Assembly: GCA_934512135.1 (NCBI GenBank)
Contig: CAKSWT010000001.1
Location: 62,001 to 126,000 of the forward strand
DNA from: an uncultured Oscillospiraceae bacterium
GTDB lineage: Bacteria > Bacillota > Clostridia > Oscillospirales > Oscillospiraceae
Reading direction: 5' to 3'
DNA length: 64,000 nt
A program made the translations under genes and the position numbers. Below the pieces are notes generated by a model, which saw only the letters and a list, made by a program, of their open reading frames with translations, was not told the DNA's origin and made no database searches. Shown here in pieces: positions 32,599-41,431 of the stretch (the first letter of the stretch is position 1; each line of letters starts with the position of its first letter).

Positions 32599-35500
32599 CT
32601 AAGAATTCTTCTCCCGTGGGCGCCACAGCAGCACCGCAGCTGCCGCACCGCACATCAGAAGGGTGCCCAGCAGGGCTACCCAGCCGCCGCCGGGTCCCCC
32701 TGCGGTGGGAATCTCATATAGCGGCGTGTTGCGCACCGTCAGGGTATAGCTGATGGAGCCGTCCGGGTTCTCGTCCTTTTGGAGCGCCCACTGGGTCCCC
32801 GCTGCATCCCGGATGTTCATGGTTCCGTCGGTGCCCACCTCCAGGGTCACCCCGCCGGCGAGCCTGCGGTACCCAGACGGAGCCTGGGTCTCGACGATGC
32901 GATAGCTTCCGGCCTCCAGATTTGAAACGGTGGCCTTGCCATCCTGATCTGTGGTCACATTTATGGCCTGCCCTGCGCCGCCCCGAGGGGTCAGCGTAAA
33001 TTGGGCGTCTGCCAGCTGATTCCCTGCGGAATCCGTTTTCAAGAAGTGCAGGGTCATGGCAGACTGGTTGACAATTCGCGTGACCTGCTGAGATGTCCCG
33101 TCCTGGCTCGGCTTCTGGATAAGCACATTGGTGCCCTTGATGCTCACGGTATACACCGTGCCGTCTAAGCTGTAGCCTGTGGGGGCCTTGGTCTCCTTTA
33201 AATAGTAGGTGCCTGTGATTTTAGGCTGGAACACCACCAGGCCGCTTTTGTCCGACGTGGCCGTGTCCAGTTCCTGGCTGCATGCTTCATCCGAATACAG
33301 CTTGAATTCCGCCCCCGCCAGGGGCTGGCCTCCGGTGTCCACCTTGGAGAAGCTGATGGAGCCCTTGGTCACCTCTCGGTTGTTCACGCCCAGCAGCGCA
33401 TGGTCCGCATAGACCATTTCGCCGTCCGAGCCGGTCCACATGGCCGCAGCGCCGTATTGGCCGTCCACTCCCTGCTTATACTGGGCGGCGTCATAGGTGA
33501 CCAGGTATTCCTTATAGCCGTCGGCTCCCGCCGTGGGGTCATAGGCCGTGTTTCCAATGGCCACCTCCCGCAGGGTGTAGTTGGCAACGTGGCCGTCCAC
33601 AAACAGGGGAAGGTTCTCCCACCTGTAGGTCCACTTGTTGGCTGCATTTAGCTTCTGAACATAGGAGACCGTATCCGTATCCGGCATTCTCGCTCCGTTG
33701 CACCAGAGCTCCACAACGACCTCCTTTTTCTCCTTGGTGTCCCCCCAGTCCTTCTGGGCGGCCACCTCCGTCAGGAGCTTGGAGCGATTGCGGATGGTCA
33801 GGAGGAAGCCGTCCTGCTCGCTGGAAACCCAGGGAATTCCATTGGTAGGCACATCGGTTTCTGTTACCACTGATTCTACCGCTTTCAGCTGTCCCTGGTC
33901 TGACACTTCCACCAGGATTTTTGTGGCGCCCTCGTAGCCCGTGGGAATGGACTCCTCCAAATAGTACTTCTCGCTGGTGGAGCTGCCCTCTTTTCCGTGA
34001 ACCGCCAATTTAATGTATACATAGCCATTTGAATCCGTGGTCACGGTGTTGTCCGGCACCTTCTCTGTGTAGCCCTCCTGGTTGGCCTTTGCGTCCACCT
34101 CGGTGGAATATTGGTTGGTTCCAGGCTTGCGGTGCAGGCTCAGGGTTTCCCCGGAGACCAGGCTGAGCTTAAACTTGACGCCGCTGAGGCCGTTGCCGGA
34201 GTTCATGTCGATCTTCCGCATGGTCAGCACTCCGGACTGTACATAGACGTTTTCAAAGGCCACCGTCTGATAGGCGGTGATGGGAACATCGGTGGCGTAG
34301 GCCTCGGCCTTTACCTCAATCCCTGTTGAATCGGTATAGGGCTGCCATTCTTCGCTCATCCCAGGGGTGTTCAGCAGCCGATAGCGGGTGGAGTTATGCC
34401 ATGTGACGCTCTCGGTGTCCGTCGCCGTGAAGTTGTGCTCCTTGACCTGGTAGGTCCGCCACTGCCGGCCCATAACAATCCAGGTGTAGGTGTCCGTGGC
34501 CTCGTCGTAGCTGGTATAGCCGGTCTCGTTGGTCCCCGCCTGGCCTTGGGGGGTCAGCACCAGGGTGTAGTCCGTGGTGGTGGCGCCGGATTCCGTGTGC
34601 TCCACGGTGATGTTGTAATCTCCCTGTTTCACCTGGTCGATGGCGGCCTTGTCTCCGGCGAAGGTTTTGGTGATTCGCAGGGTGGCCTCCTTGGCCACCA
34701 GCACTCCGTCAATGTGCCATCCGTCGGAGTTCTCATATTTCAGCACATACCAGCGGACGGTAAAGTTGTCTGTGGTGACCTGCTCCTTGGGAATCACTTG
34801 GCCGTCAATGGTAATTTCCGTTCCTTTGTTTATCTCTGCCCGTATCTCGGCCATAACCGCCTCATCCGAGGGAAAATCCTCCAGGGTGATGTCTGTTGCG
34901 TTACCATTTCGGTCTACCACTGGGGTGGTGACGCTCTTTCGGAGAATTTGGTCCGTGGCATAGGCATTCACCCCCGACTCCGACTGCACGATGACGCCAC
35001 TATTGTAGCTGCCAGGATTCACAAGCTGCGTCCCATAAATTCTGGTGGAAAACAGGGCGAAGGTGTAGTTGTCCTTTTCTGTGCTGTTGGTGGAGCCATT
35101 GTAGTCCAGGATTTCGCATCTCTTGTTGACAAAGAAGTTGATCGTGGTGATTCTATTGTTCGTGTCCAGGGGGCTCCATACCGCCGTTAGGGTCAGCGTC
35201 TTTCCGGTCCCGACATAGCTTAGAAATTGCGCTTTGGTCAGCGTTGTTCCCGGCGTCAGTATCTCGTCGGTATCCCCCACCTTCCAGCCCTGGAAGGTGT
35301 AGCGGTACTTTCTCCCTTCAAAGCCGCTGACCACTGCGCAGTCGGAATCCGGCCATCGCACCCCATAGCTTTCCCCGTTGGTGCTGTCCAGAAGCACCAG
35401 ACATCCTGCAACAGAGCCGTTCTGAACCACTGTCTGCATCGCAGCCGTTACTTCGGTGCCCAAATTCACCAGGGAGCCGGTCACGTCTGCCTGATATAGA

Positions 35501-36906
35501 ACAGTGTAGTCCCCCTGGGTGGGCATTGGCATCAGGTACACGGACTCGGTAACGGTGATCTCCTGGCCCGACGCCACCGCCGTGGAAGCGCCGGTGGCGA
35601 TATTGACCGCCTTCCAGGTGACTCCCTCCTTCTGGGGAAGGGTCACCGAAATCTTGTCTCCGTACAGGAAGTACCCTGCCTGATACGTCGGGGAAATGGT
35701 GGGAAGCTCCTCTTTCGAAAACAGCTGGTACGGGTCCTGCACGGCCACCTGATAGAAGCCGTTTTTCTGCTTTAAGGTGGCATCCTCGATTGATTTCGAC
35801 CCGGTAAAGCTGTTATATCCAGTGTTGCGGGGAACATAATAGAGCCTTGCCTGGGTCCCGATGCTCAGCAGCGGGATTTTCGCCGCTGCACCGGTCCCCT
35901 TGGAAACAGCGTCTGCCCACATCACAGTATCGGTAGTCTTGGCATGGGGGAAGATTCGTTCCCCGTTGTATGTGCTGGCCTGGAAGCCGTAGCCGCCGTA
36001 AACCGCCTCCAGCTCCTCTGCCGTGATGTAGTACCTCGTGGAACCGCTCCATGTTTCTGTCTTTGTTGTCTGAAGGGTTCTCAAGAGGGTCCACGTTCCG
36101 TTGATGCATACATAGCATTCTACGTTCAGTGCGGTGGAATCCACCGGTTCCGTCTCCTGGGTGCCCGCCGTGGGCTCCACCTGAACCCTGTAGTTTCGGG
36201 TCAGGCCCTGGGTACGAAGCGCCTCAGGCGAAAGCGTCTCCCCGGTGTCCCGGTCAGACCAGGCCATATTGGTGTCATACTGGATTCCCTCCAGGGTGAA
36301 GGCGTCCTCCCCCAGGGGGATCTTTTCCCGGGCCGTCAGGGACAGCAGCGGCGTCTCTGCGGTCTCCGGCGTCTCGTCCTCCTCCGGGGCCCCATAGAGG
36401 GTCAGTCGGTAGGTGTAGGTATATAGCTCTAGGCTCTGGGCAACCGCCTCCGACAGCTCACATGGAATCTTCTCCCCCGCCTCATCCAGCGTATACCACC
36501 GGCACTTGGCCGCCGCCTCCTGGCCCTCCTGGGCCGGGGCAACCAGAGTGTTCTCCTGGGTGAAGAAGTCCTGCAAGGACATTCCCGCCGGGACGGTCAG
36601 CTTCAGCGGCTCCTGCGCCTCCGTGGGAAAGGCCTCCTTCCCCTCCGGGTCCATATCGTGGAGCACCACGGTATAGGTCGTCTCCTCCGGCTCCCCTGAG
36701 GGTTCGGCCTGGGCAGGGGAATGCTCCGGCTCCTCCGGCGGCACCGACACCGCAGCCTCCTGCTGGGAGCCCTCCTCCAAATTGCTGTCCTCCGCCGCAA
36801 GGCCGCTGATTCCAAACAGCGGCGATGCCCCAAGGACCAGCGCCAGCAGCAGCCCCAGCAGCCGTCTTTCCCATCGAGTTTTATGTTTCGTTTTCTTCAT
36901 AGGCAT
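32599..36906 (-). CDS. Giant Cna-B repeat adhesin (pilus tip protein)
   Basis: The protein has about 1435 aa. ATG 36906 has AAGGG 5 bases upstream; ATG 36900 (two codons later) is equally plausible. Signal peptide about residues 4-38, then an acidic Pro/Glu-rich stretch, a long beta-rich N-terminal half, and at least four Cna-B/SpaA units in the last ~550 residues (LTMRKIDMNSGNGLSGVKFK, VAAQKDWGDTKEKKEVVVEL, ISFSKVDTGGQPLAGAEFKL, LHFLKTDSAGNQLADAQFTL) with E-box segments such as YYLKETKAPTGY. The C-terminus has a sorting-like IPTAGG, a membrane segment and RPREKNS. It is the first gene of the operon and likely caps the pilus. Confidence 0.9.
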   Translation of the reverse strand: MPMKKTKHKTRWERRLLGLLLALVLGASPLFGISGLAAEDSNLEEGSQQEAAVSVPPEEPEHSPAQAEPSGEPEETTYTVVLHDMDPEGKEAFPTEAQEPLKLTVPAGMSLQDFFTQENTLVAPAQEGQEAAAKCRWYTLDEAGEKIPCELSEAVAQSLELYTYTYRLTLYGAPEEDETPETAETPLLSLTAREKIPLGEDAFTLEGIQYDTNMAWSDRDTGETLSPEALRTQGLTRNYRVQVEPTAGTQETEPVDSTALNVECYVCINGTWTLLRTLQTTKTETWSGSTRYYITAEELEAVYGGYGFQASTYNGERIFPHAKTTDTVMWADAVSKGTGAAAKIPLLSIGTQARLYYVPRNTGYNSFTGSKSIEDATLKQKNGFYQVAVQDPYQLFSKEELPTISPTYQAGYFLYGDKISVTLPQKEGVTWKAVNIATGASTAVASGQEITVTESVYLMPMPTQGDYTVLYQADVTGSLVNLGTEVTAAMQTVVQNGSVAGCLVLLDSTNGESYGVRWPDSDCAVVSGFEGRKYRYTFQGWKVGDTDEILTPGTTLTKAQFLSYVGTGKTLTLTAVWSPLDTNNRITTINFFVNKRCEILDYNGSTNSTEKDNYTFALFSTRIYGTQLVNPGSYNSGVIVQSESGVNAYATDQILRKSVTTPVVDRNGNATDITLEDFPSDEAVMAEIRAEINKGTEITIDGQVIPKEQVTTDNFTVRWYVLKYENSDGWHIDGVLVAKEATLRITKTFAGDKAAIDQVKQGDYNITVEHTESGATTTDYTLVLTPQGQAGTNETGYTSYDEATDTYTWIVMGRQWRTYQVKEHNFTATDTESVTWHNSTRYRLLNTPGMSEEWQPYTDSTGIEVKAEAYATDVPITAYQTVAFENVYVQSGVLTMRKIDMNSGNGLSGVKFKLSLVSGETLSLHRKPGTNQYSTEVDAKANQEGYTEKVPDNTVTTDSNGYVYIKLAVHGKEGSSTSEKYYLEESIPTGYEGATKILVEVSDQGQLKAVESVVTETDVPTNGIPWVSSEQDGFLLTIRNRSKLLTEVAAQKDWGDTKEKKEVVVELWCNGARMPDTDTVSYVQKLNAANKWTYRWENLPLFVDGHVANYTLREVAIGNTAYDPTAGADGYKEYLVTYDAAQYKQGVDGQYGAAAMWTGSDGEMVYADHALLGVNNREVTKGSISFSKVDTGGQPLAGAEFKLYSDEACSQELDTATSDKSGLVVFQPKITGTYYLKETKAPTGYSLDGTVYTVSIKGTNVLIQKPSQDGTSQQVTRIVNQSAMTLHFLKTDSAGNQLADAQFTLTPRGGAGQAINVTTDQDGKATVSNLEAGSYRIVETQAPSGYRRLAGGVTLEVGTDGTMNIRDAAGTQWALQKDENPDGSISYTLTVRNTPLYEIPTAGGPGGGWVALLGTLLMCGAAAAVLLWRPREKNS

Positions 36907-36944
36907 CTCATCCCTTACCCGGCATGAAAACCGTTCCTTCCTGG

Positions 36945-36986
36945 GCAAAACAAAAGGGCAGGATCCAAAGCGCTCCTTGGTCCTGC
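36945..36986 (-). terminator. Intrinsic terminator inside the pilus operon leader (candidate attenuator)
   Basis: On the minus strand GCAGGACCAAGG pairs with CTTTGG and TCCTGC (one bulged A, loop AGCG), followed by CCTTTTGTTTTG. It lies about 130 bases after the predicted start of transcription and 39 bases before the adhesin start codon. An upstream CCTTGCAC can pair with GTGCAGG, which overlaps the left terminator arm, giving two mutually exclusive folds. Confidence 0.65.
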
Positions 36987-37123
36987 ACCGGGTGGGAAAC
37001 TGCATCGTGCAAGGCCGTTTTATAGAAGCCCCCAGAGCTGTTATGCGCAAACTACTTTCCGCTACAATTCATCCCACTTTTTGTTTTTATTTTTTATGGT
37101 TTTTCTTGATTGACATTTCCTGC

Positions 37124-37152
37124 ATTATAGCACAATTCAATAACGCCGTCAA
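37124..37152 (-). promoter_or_regulatory. Sigma-A promoter of the pilus operon
   Basis: On the minus strand TTGACG and TATAAT are separated by 17 bases. Transcription would begin near 37117. Confidence 0.85.
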
Positions 37153-37153
37153 C

Positions 37154-37166
37154 TGTAATTGTTACA
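37154..37166. promoter_or_regulatory. Palindromic operator candidate at the pilus promoter
   Basis: TGTAA-TTG-TTACA lies one base upstream of the -35 of the pilus promoter, a position suited to an activator or repressor dimer. The binding protein is unknown. Confidence 0.45.
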
Positions 37167-37292
37167 TTATAAGTGTGACCTGATTTTTCGCTCCGTTTCT
37201 TGATATTTATCCCGCATCTTTCCCATTTCACCCGAATACTTCCATCAGGCTGTCCAAACGCCTCCCCATTTCCCTGCGGAAACGCGACAAAA

Positions 37293-37317
37293 GCCGGCCC
37301 CAAAACCCGGGGCCGGC
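37293..37317 (-). repeat. GC-rich hairpin in the divergent surface-gene region
   Basis: Arms GCCGGCCCC and GGGGCCGGC around 7 bases, followed on the minus strand by TTTTG. It is terminator-like for a minus-strand transcript, but no promoter or gene upstream on that strand was recognised. Confidence 0.5.
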
Positions 37318-37535
37318 CCTTGCAAAGTAGGAGTAAAAGAGAGGAGAAATAGAAACATGAAAAAATTATTGTAAACGTAGGAAGTGGAATCACTTACCTT
37401 CGATGCATCCAGTATATTGGAGAGTTTTGACCTAGGTTTGAACGACTTGTAAACAGATTGTAAATCCCCTGGAAAACCGGGAAAACTGGACACCAAATTC
37501 CCCAAAAAATTTGTTGTTTTTATTTCAGGATTCTG

Positions 37536-37563
37536 TTGACAGTTTATTGCATCGTGCTATAAT
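37536..37563 (+). promoter_or_regulatory. Sigma-A promoter of the SLH/Ig-like gene
   Basis: A perfect TTGACA and a perfect TATAAT are 16 bases apart, giving a leader of about 130 bases before the ATG at 37698. Confidence 0.85.
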
Positions 37564-37697
37564 GATGTTTGGACACAGCTGTGGATTTTGTTTATCAATG
37601 CGGTTATAAATCCGCGGTGAAACAGCTTCTGCCGCCGTTTCCCTGCTTCACATTTTGTGGTTATGGAGAGTATGAAAATTTAAGGAGGTTTTTGATC

Positions 37698-39842
37698 ATG
37701 AAACGCAGACTTTTGGGCGTTGTGCTGGCACTTTGCATGGTGATCGGCCTGATGCCCACAGCACTGGCAACCGAGGTAGGACCTAATCCGACAGACGGTC
37801 CCTTTGGCCCAGTCTCACCTTTCGCCAGCGCAGAAAAGACAGTTACCCTTACCACTGGTGAATATGGACTCCCGGGTAGCGTCACCAAGAACATTGTGAT
37901 TCCCGCTGGCGAGGAAGTCACCATTGATTTGAGGGGCTTTCCTCTGAAAAACGTAGACGATCATACCATTTTGAACCACGGTAAATTGACCATCAAGGAT
38001 TCCACTGGTGGGGGAGGTATCGTGGACAATGTAACCCATGGCAAGGCTGCCCTTTACAACGACAAGGGTGCAACCGTAACCATCCTGAACGGCAACTTCA
38101 CCCGTAGCGCCGAGGCCAGCACTGACAGCAGCAGTTCTGGCGGCAACAGCTACTATTGCGTATTCAACAATGGCACCATGGACATCCAGGGCGGCAACTT
38201 CAAGTTCTCTGATACCAATAAAGGCTACTACTCTTCCCTGGTGATTAACCGCCATGGCAAGCTGTCCATCTCTGATGGAACCTTTGTCACCGGCTTCATC
38301 GCCGTCAAGAACGACGAGAACCTGGACGAGGGCAACGGGCTGACCATCACCGGCGGCACCTTTACTGGTGACGACCAGGCTGTGCAGAACTGGGGCAACG
38401 CCGACCTGTCCGGCGGCACCTTCAACGGTGACGTTTACACTTGGGGCGGCAACTTTGGTGCCGATGACCAGGAAGTCGGCAAGACTGTGATTTCCGGCAC
38501 CGCAACCGTAAACGGCGATGTCGCTTCTGTTCAGTATCTTTACAATGACACTGACGCTACCGTCGCTGCTACCACCGAGATCAAGGGTGGTACCGTCACC
38601 GGCGACGTTTTCACCGGCAGAAGTGGATATCCTGAAGGCACCACCCCTGCTGCTCCTTCCGTTGTCGCCGTTTCCGGTGGCGTGTTCAGCAAGGAAGTTG
38701 ACAAGGAGTTTCTCACCGACGGCTTTACCCAGGTGAAGGGTGAGGACGGCAAGTACACTGTCGCCACCCTGGAGAGCGTAACCCTGAACAAGACCGCTCT
38801 GGACCTTTATGTAGGCGGCACTGAGACCCTTACCGCCACCCTGGCTCCTGAGGGCGCCGTGGAATCCGTGACCTGGTCCTCCGACAAGGAAGCCGTGGCC
38901 ACTGTGAAGGACGGCAAGGTCACCGCTGTGGCTCCCGGCACCGCCACCATCACTGCAAAGGCTGGCGCGAAAACCGCTACCTGCACCGTGACGGTAAAGC
39001 CGCTGGTTCCCGCCACCGGCCTCACCATCTCCGAGGAAACAATCACGCTGACCAAGAATCAGCAGAAGAAGCTGATCGCCACTGTGACCCCCGCAACCAG
39101 CACTGACACTGTGGCCTGGAGCTCCTCCGACGAGTACATTGCCTCCGTGGATCCCGACAACGGCATCGTTACCGCTGTGGCCTCCGGCACCGCCACCATC
39201 ACTGCAAAGGCTGGGGAGAAAACCGCTACCTGCATCGTCAATGTGGTGTGCCGCACCGATGGCAAGTGCACCCACTATCCTGACGTGGACGCCGCGGAGT
39301 GGTATCATTCCGCCGTTGACTTTGTCACCGAAGAAAAGATCATGCAGGGCCATGACACCGGAAACTTCGGCCCCGAGGAGAGCCTGACCCGTGCGCAGAT
39401 GGCACAGATCCTTTACAATAGCGAGGCCCAGTGGGACGATGACGAGCCCGCGCTGGGCAGCACCGTGATTAACTTCACCGACGTCAAGGCCGGCGAGTGG
39501 TACGAAAAGGCCATCAAGTGGGCCTCCTCCAACGGCATCGTAGAGGGCGACGGCGACAACACCTTCCGGCCCGACGATTCTGTCACCCGTCAGGAAATGG
39601 TCGCCATGCTGTACCGCTATGTTGTGACCTATCTCCACGAGCTGCCCCTCCCCGCAGACGGTGACAACCAGTGGAAGTCCTTCCCGGACTACGAGGATGT
39701 GGCTGATTGGGCCACCAGCCCCTTCGCCTGGGCCGTTCACTACGGCATCATCAACGGCGATGACGGCAAGCTCAATCCCACCAATACCGCAACCCGCGGA
39801 CAGGCCGCAAAGATCGTGATGGTCGCACTGACCTGCGAATAA
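37698..39842 (+). CDS. SLH-domain surface protein with beta-helix and two Big_2 Ig-like domains
   Basis: This 714 aa protein starts at ATG 37698 behind AAGGAGG. Signal peptide about residues 1-24. Residues ~40-360 read as a parallel beta-helix (repeated GGTF, GGNF and GGTV turns). Two BIG2 domains follow (VTLNKTALDLYVGGTETLTA; LTISEETITLTKNQQKKLIA), each ending in near-identical GTATITAKAG units, then three SLH domains (YPDVDAAEWYHSAVDFV; FTDVKAGEWYEKAIKWA; FPDYEDVADWATSP). It is anchored to the cell wall polymer, perhaps as an adhesin or glycan-binding protein. It is monocistronic between its own promoter and a strong terminator. Codon use is more G/C-ending and repetitive than in its neighbours, suggesting high expression. 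Confidence 0.9.
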   Translation: MKRRLLGVVLALCMVIGLMPTALATEVGPNPTDGPFGPVSPFASAEKTVTLTTGEYGLPGSVTKNIVIPAGEEVTIDLRGFPLKNVDDHTILNHGKLTIKDSTGGGGIVDNVTHGKAALYNDKGATVTILNGNFTRSAEASTDSSSSGGNSYYCVFNNGTMDIQGGNFKFSDTNKGYYSSLVINRHGKLSISDGTFVTGFIAVKNDENLDEGNGLTITGGTFTGDDQAVQNWGNADLSGGTFNGDVYTWGGNFGADDQEVGKTVISGTATVNGDVASVQYLYNDTDATVAATTEIKGGTVTGDVFTGRSGYPEGTTPAAPSVVAVSGGVFSKEVDKEFLTDGFTQVKGEDGKYTVATLESVTLNKTALDLYVGGTETLTATLAPEGAVESVTWSSDKEAVATVKDGKVTAVAPGTATITAKAGAKTATCTVTVKPLVPATGLTISEETITLTKNQQKKLIATVTPATSTDTVAWSSSDEYIASVDPDNGIVTAVASGTATITAKAGEKTATCIVNVVCRTDGKCTHYPDVDAAEWYHSAVDFVTEEKIMQGHDTGNFGPEESLTRAQMAQILYNSEAQWDDDEPALGSTVINFTDVKAGEWYEKAIKWASSNGIVEGDGDNTFRPDDSVTRQEMVAMLYRYVVTYLHELPLPADGDNQWKSFPDYEDVADWATSPFAWAVHYGIINGDDGKLNPTNTATRGQAAKIVMVALTCE

Positions 39843-39850
39843 TAACGTAG

Positions 39851-39892
39851 AAAACACCCTGGCTCACCATGCGTGGGCCAGGGTGTTTTTCT
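39851..39892. terminator. Bidirectional intrinsic terminator between the SLH and AGCS genes
   Basis: Arms AACACCCTGGC and GCCAGGGTGTT with an inner CAC/GTG pairing are followed by T runs on both strands. It serves the converging SLH and symporter genes; the symporter stop codon adjoins it. Confidence 0.9.
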
Positions 39893-41278
39893 TTACTTGT
39901 TGAAGTATTCCCGGACCAACCGAACCACCGTCCCGGACAGAAGCAGCAGCGCAATGAGGTTGGGAATGGACATCAAGCCGTTAAAGGTGTCGGCAATGCT
40001 CCACAGGAGCCCCAGGTCCATGGTGGCCCCCAAAATGGCCACAAAGGAGTAGACCACCAGGAAGGGCCGGACCACCTTACTGGTGCGGCAGAGGTACTCG
40101 ATGCACCGGGCGCCGTACAGGCCCCACCCGATAATGGTGGAAAACGCAAAGCAGCAGAGGGCCACTGCGGTGAAGATAGAAGCCCAGCTGCCATAGGTGG
40201 TGGTGAAACCGGAAATGGTCAGCTCCGCACCGGCTGCAGCGCCGTAGTTCACCGTCACGCCGCTGCACAAAATCACCAGTGCGGTGAGGGTGCAGATGAC
40301 GATGGTGTCTGCAAAAACCTCAAAAATACCAAACAGGCCCTGCTTCACCGGCTCCTGGGTGTCCGCACAGGCGTGGGCGATGGACCCGGTACCCAGACCT
40401 GCCTCATTGGAGAAAATCCCCCGGGAGACGCCTTTTTTCAGACTGATGAACATACTGCCCACCACGCCGCCGGTAAAGGCCTTCGGCTGAAAGGCTCCGG
40501 CAAAAATGGACCGGAATACCCCAGGCAGGTGTCCTGCGTTCAGCACCACTACCCCCAACGCCAGCACAACATAAAACAGAGCCATAAAGGGGACCAGCTT
40601 TTCTGCGACGCTGCCGATGCGCTTGATGCCTCCCAGCAGCACCATGGCCACCAGCATGGCCACCACAATACCGATCACCAGATTTAGCGTATTGAGCCCT
40701 GTTCCCGCCAAAATACCGTACTGCAAAAGCGGCGCATCTACCGCGGTAATAATGGTATTGACCTGGGTGGCATTTCCCGTGCCGAACACCGTCAGCACGC
40801 CAAACAGGGAATAGAGAATGGCCAGCCAGTGCCAGTGCTTTTTCAGGCCGTTTTTAATGTAGTACATGGGACCGCCCACCAGTTCCCCGGTGGCGCCGCG
40901 CTCCCGAAAATGGACTGCCAGCGTCACCTCTGAAAACTTTGTACACATACCCAACAGGGCGGAGCACCACATCCAGAATACCGCGCCGGGACCGCCAATG
41001 GCGATGGCCCCGGCTACACCGGCGATATTTCCGGTGCCTACCGTTGCCGCCAGGGCCGTACACACCGCCTGAAACGGTGTCATGGCGCCATCTGACGCCT
41101 CCTTCTTGTGGAACATCCGGCCGATGGTCTCCCGGATGGCATAGGGGAACTTGCGGATCTGCAAAAATCCGGTTCGGATACTCAGCAGCAGACCCACGCC
41201 AATGATACAGATCATCGCTGGGACACCCCAGATGAAGTCATTGACCGCGCTGTTGACAGACGAAATGATTTCGAGCAT
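39893..41278 (-). CDS. AGCS-family sodium:alanine/glycine symporter
   Basis: This 461 aa transporter starts at ATG 41278 behind GAAGGAAAG. About ten membrane segments are present, with family signatures GTGNIAGVAGAIAIGGPGAV and SNEAGLGTGSIAHACADT and a C-terminal CFAFSTIIGWGLYGARCIEY. It imports alanine, glycine or glutamine with Na+. It is monocistronic, and its promoter carries a 15-base palindrome over the -10. Confidence 0.93.
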   Translation of the reverse strand: MLEIISSVNSAVNDFIWGVPAMICIIGVGLLLSIRTGFLQIRKFPYAIRETIGRMFHKKEASDGAMTPFQAVCTALAATVGTGNIAGVAGAIAIGGPGAVFWMWCSALLGMCTKFSEVTLAVHFRERGATGELVGGPMYYIKNGLKKHWHWLAILYSLFGVLTVFGTGNATQVNTIITAVDAPLLQYGILAGTGLNTLNLVIGIVVAMLVAMVLLGGIKRIGSVAEKLVPFMALFYVVLALGVVVLNAGHLPGVFRSIFAGAFQPKAFTGGVVGSMFISLKKGVSRGIFSNEAGLGTGSIAHACADTQEPVKQGLFGIFEVFADTIVICTLTALVILCSGVTVNYGAAAGAELTISGFTTTYGSWASIFTAVALCCFAFSTIIGWGLYGARCIEYLCRTSKVVRPFLVVYSFVAILGATMDLGLLWSIADTFNGLMSIPNLIALLLLSGTVVRLVREYFNK

Positions 41279-41308
41279 ACTTTCCTTCCTTTTTCATCAA
41301 ATTTGCTT

Positions 41309-41323
41309 TGTGATTATATCACA
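41309..41323 (-). promoter_or_regulatory. Palindrome over the -10 of the symporter promoter
   Basis: TGTGAT-TAT-ATCACA is a perfect 6+6 palindrome. On the minus strand it contains TGA plus TATAAT (an extended -10), so a dimeric repressor bound here would block the promoter about 30 bases from the start codon. Confidence 0.55.
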
Positions 41324-41360
41324 CTACTGTCCAAATGCATAGAACAAATCACAATCCCGG

Positions 41361-41410
41361 AGAAAGCAGGACACGGCGCCGCCCCATTCCGGGACCGCGC
41401 CGCGTCCTGC
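41361..41410 (-). terminator. Terminator of the first solute-binding protein gene
   Basis: Arms GCAGGACGCGGCGC and GCGCCGTGTCCTGC (minus strand) pair fully if one G.U is allowed; on the plus strand the same position is an A.C mismatch, so the structure is selected as minus-strand RNA. TTTCT follows. Confidence 0.75.
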
Positions 41411-41431
41411 CTCATTTTTTAAATATTCCTG

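Larger units (their letters stand above)
36907..37697. other. Divergent control region between the pilus operon and the SLH/Ig-like gene
   Basis: This 791-base gap holds the minus-strand pilus promoter with a palindrome beside it, a leader of about 210 bases with an attenuator-like terminator, a GC-rich hairpin at 37293-37317 and a plus-strand promoter. No convincing gene is present. Confidence 0.75.

Noticed and set aside
36907..37120. c-di-GMP-I riboswitch in the pilus leader
   Set aside because: Considered because such operons are often c-di-GMP controlled, but the conserved GACGCAAAGCC core is not present; kept only as an unassigned attenuator.
37339..37374. Five-codon frame (MKKLL) with GAGAGGAG upstream in the divergent surface region
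   Set aside because: It looks like a start site but is immediately stopped, lies upstream of the mapped promoter, and cannot be separated from chance.
25854..39842. Mobile genetic element carrying the pilus
   Set aside because: No integrase, transposase, terminal repeats or tRNA attachment site was found at either border.
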